DNA from: Oenanthe sinensis
Taxonomy: Eukaryota; Streptophyta; Magnoliopsida; Apiales; Apiaceae
Assembly: GCA_028671895.1 (NCBI GenBank)
Contig: CM053803.1
Coordinates: forward strand, 48,296,786 to 48,360,785
DNA length: 64,000 bases
Reading direction: 5' to 3'
A program made the position numbers and the translations under genes. Of the stretch, positions 61,654 to 64,000 are shown one piece after another (the first letter of the stretch is position 1; each line of letters opens with the position of its first letter). The notes under the pieces are model-generated. The model made no database searches. It worked only from the letters and a program-made list of their open reading frames with translations, and was not told the origin of the DNA.

Positions 61654-62410
61654 TATTGATGGAGAAATCTGGTAATCAATAAAAATTAAGGTTCTTTGTC
61701 GGAAAAAGATCTAACGTGACTGAATATCGCCGGAGCGTGGTGGTTTGTATGAGATTGGCGGATGAGATTGCTAGGTTTCAGAATAACTAGACCTTTTGTT
61801 ATCTGACGGCTGTGAGCTATAATATTTTTAACCCACAACAATGTGCCTACGTACCTCTATTTATAGAGAAAATAGAAGATCAAGCCCACGTAATTCTTGG
61901 CAAAGGAGAGGCCCGTTAGGAAAATGAATTTCCTTCTTCGAATCAAATACAACAAAGGCAAGTAAGAACCTTCTTTGAAGAAAACTATACATTCAGGCTT
62001 GTTTGGATATGTCAAAGCCCAGTATAAGGCCTAAGAATTTCATGATCTGACGTTGACCTGGAAACCGTGGGCTCTAGCCGGTCCACTACAGCTATTTCCT
62101 TGGATACCTTGACTGGAGGACAGCAGTAGATCCACCACAAATGTAGGTCACGTCTTAACCCCCCAAACGAGGGCAACCCGCTGGGAAATGATCTTCCAAG
62201 ATAAGGTTAGCAGCACACCATAACTTCCCTACGAGGGCAATCCGAGTAATCCGAGTAATATGGAGTTATGACCTTCAATAGGCATTGACGGACATAGATG
62301 ACAGATATGTTAACGAACCAAGGCAAGTGGCTACAACAAATAAAACCAAGTCGGAGATGGAGGATGACGCGCCCTCCTTCGCTTGCCCCGAAGGCACGCC
62401 CTACTGGTTA
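61654..62410 (-). repeat. 5' LTR of element B, truncated
   Basis: Matches 3171 to about 3900 of element A, starting TATTGATGGAGAAATC (the terminal G of TG is changed to A). Homology fades near 62410; the repeat blocks are missing. Confidence 0.78.
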
Positions 62411-64000
62411 TAGAAAAACAGGTACAACAATTGCCTTAAATGTTATTTTACAATTTGAAAGGTATAATTGTGATTTTTACCGTAAATATTTTATCCCATC
62501 GATTCCTTATTGTACTCAAATATATTTATAATATTTTAACGTATTAAAAAATTGCATATCATTTTATTATAAATATTTTGTCTTAACGACTTCTTGTTAT
62601 TCTCGCATACATTTATCGTGTTCTAACTTAATAAAAAAATGCATACATTTTTATTTTTATTAATCAATTATTAACATATTACAAAGTTATAATACAATAA
62701 AAATATATATGATTTAGACATAATTATAAATAATTAAATATATAATAATTTATAGATATTAATGGTAGAAAGAAAATAATAAATATTAATAAAGATATTA
62801 ATGAAAGAAAGATAATATTTAATAGATATTAATAGGTATATTTATTATTAAATTTGTTCATGTTGTCCTATTAGATATATAACAAGCTCCTACGCCCGTG
62901 CAATGAACGGGTAATTTCTAAAATTTGAGTTATATTTTGTGTTTTATTTACATATATTATTTTTTAAAATTCATGAAGTATAGTCTAATAATTTGAAAAT
63001 ATATATTCAGCGATCACACTAATTTTTAAACAATCTGTGTTGATAACAAAAATTGATATATATGCGTAAATCCTCTGAGTCAAAAAATTATATATAGTTT
63101 TGTTGATGACATACTCTGATATATCTAATTTTTGAAGATGGAAAATTAATTAGAAAATGTGTATACAAGTATAATAATAATAAGATATTAATGTTCCTGA
63201 GGTTACCTCATATAATTTTCCTGAGGTTAATAAAAATTCTCATATAAATATATGAGAGTGTTATTGTAATTACAGAGAATTATATACAATTACAAAAATA
63301 CACATATTAAAAAACACTTGCACCTTAAAAAATTTCTGAACTAATCTGAGGAACTTTATTTTCCTATAATAATATATAAAATAAAATCATTTTCTAAAAA
63401 TATGATATTACAAATTAATTAAGTTAATTAAATATGTATAATAGTAACTTAGAAATTATATAAGGGTATAATAGTAACTTAAAAATTATAATTAATTAAC
63501 TACTGACATGACAATAACAAATGACGTGGCAAGTGAGGTGGAATAAAATCATTTAACAAATGATGTGGCAAGTGAGGTGGAATAAAATCATTTCTCAAAA
63601 AGTGTATGTTTTTATATTATATAATGGGGAAATAATAGATAGATTTGTTATACATTTTTGACAAATAATTTATAATTATCTCATTGGCGGATCCTCATAT
63701 TAGTAATAATATAATTTTGTTTGTTCAGTAAGAACGAGTCCATCAGCATTAATGAAAAAAATTATTCTTTATAACTAGCTCTATAAAGAAGTAAAAGAAT
63801 ACCTTCTTTATAAATAAAAAATGGATCACTAACAACAAATTTTTGATTAGTTAATATTTTTTTATTGGTGAATATTTTTATACATAGGACATTATTATTA
63901 GTGAGAAAGGAGTTAATAGAAATTTGACGGCTTATCAAAATCTACTTGTTAGTATGTGCGCATTTACATACTACGAAAACCACCGGAAAAACCGATAAAA
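62411..64000. other. AT-rich spacer with short repeats
   Basis: No supported gene. Near 62890 is CCCGTGCAATGAACGGGTAA, a motif common at plant transposon ends. A 39-bp unit (AACAAATGACGTGGCAAGTG...) is tandemly duplicated at 63516-63554 and 63555-63593. Confidence 0.55.

Larger units (their letters stand above)
45967..62410 (-). mobile_element. Non-autonomous Ty3/Gypsy-type element, copy B, split by Copia
   Basis: Same family and orientation as copy A. Minus-strand order: truncated 5' LTR (62410-61654), primer-binding-like site, gag-like start near 61600, 66-bp-type array, RNase H fragment, polypurine tract, 3' LTR (59294-57384), then a 10.7-kb Copia insertion, then the rest of the LTR repeat block (46719 to about 45967). 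Own interior is 2.36 kb with no protease or integrase. Both outer LTR ends are eroded, so no target duplication can be read. Confidence 0.8.

Overview
This is nuclear DNA of a flowering plant, very probably a eudicot. It is AT-rich, its genes are split by GT-AG introns, its gene families are plant-type, and it is dense in LTR retrotransposons, a LINE and MITEs. I cannot name the species.

Five host genes can be supported and all look intact. (1) A RESPONSE TO LOW SULFUR (LSU) gene, intronless, minus strand, 7896-8201, with a recognisable sulfur-deficiency promoter element. (2) A ZUFSP/ZUP1-type (peptidase C78) deubiquitinase gene, plus strand, 16539-18798, six exons, 426 aa. (3) A TMEM120/TMPIT-like membrane protein gene, minus strand, 21745-30328, ten exons, 340 aa, with a 6.2-kb intron full of transposon DNA. 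(4) A vacuolar-clade ALMT (ALMT9-like) anion channel gene, minus strand, 31006-34311, six exons, 583 aa. (5) A small LEA-like (At5g17165-type) gene, minus strand, 40196-42856, two exons, 124 aa. I joined exons by hand from GT/AG (once GC/AG) sites, frame continuity and family resemblance. These genes do not form a pathway; they are separate transcription units.

Layout: 1-4300 holds a Copia-type LTR end abutting a deleted Ty3/Gypsy-type element (element A). 4300-7500 holds MITEs and a tandem duplication. 7896-9409 holds LSU with a Mutator-type MITE upstream. 10034-15281 is a decayed L1-type LINE. 15442-18798 holds MITEs and the C78 gene. 19663-21588 holds a hAT-type and a Mutator-type element with intact target duplications. 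21745-34311 holds TMEM120 and ALMT head to tail. Two related solo LTRs in opposite orientation lie in this part, one inside TMEM120 intron 3 (24195-28040) and one beyond ALMT (35977-37151). 40196-42856 is the LEA gene. 43-45.9 kb is AT-rich. 45967-62410 is a second copy of the deleted Gypsy family (element B), whose repeat-filled LTR is split by a 10.7-kb Copia element (46720-57383). The end of the window is AT-rich.

The most unusual material is the element A/B family. It is non-autonomous, its LTRs carry two tandem-repeat blocks that vary in size, and its interior carries an array with a period of exactly 66 bp in copy A that reads as a 22-residue peptide repeat. A recurring palindrome close to AGGGCGCGCCCT is scattered through it. 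The nested Copia element carries about 15 copies of an AGTCATACCGA-like motif just upstream of its LTR TATA box.
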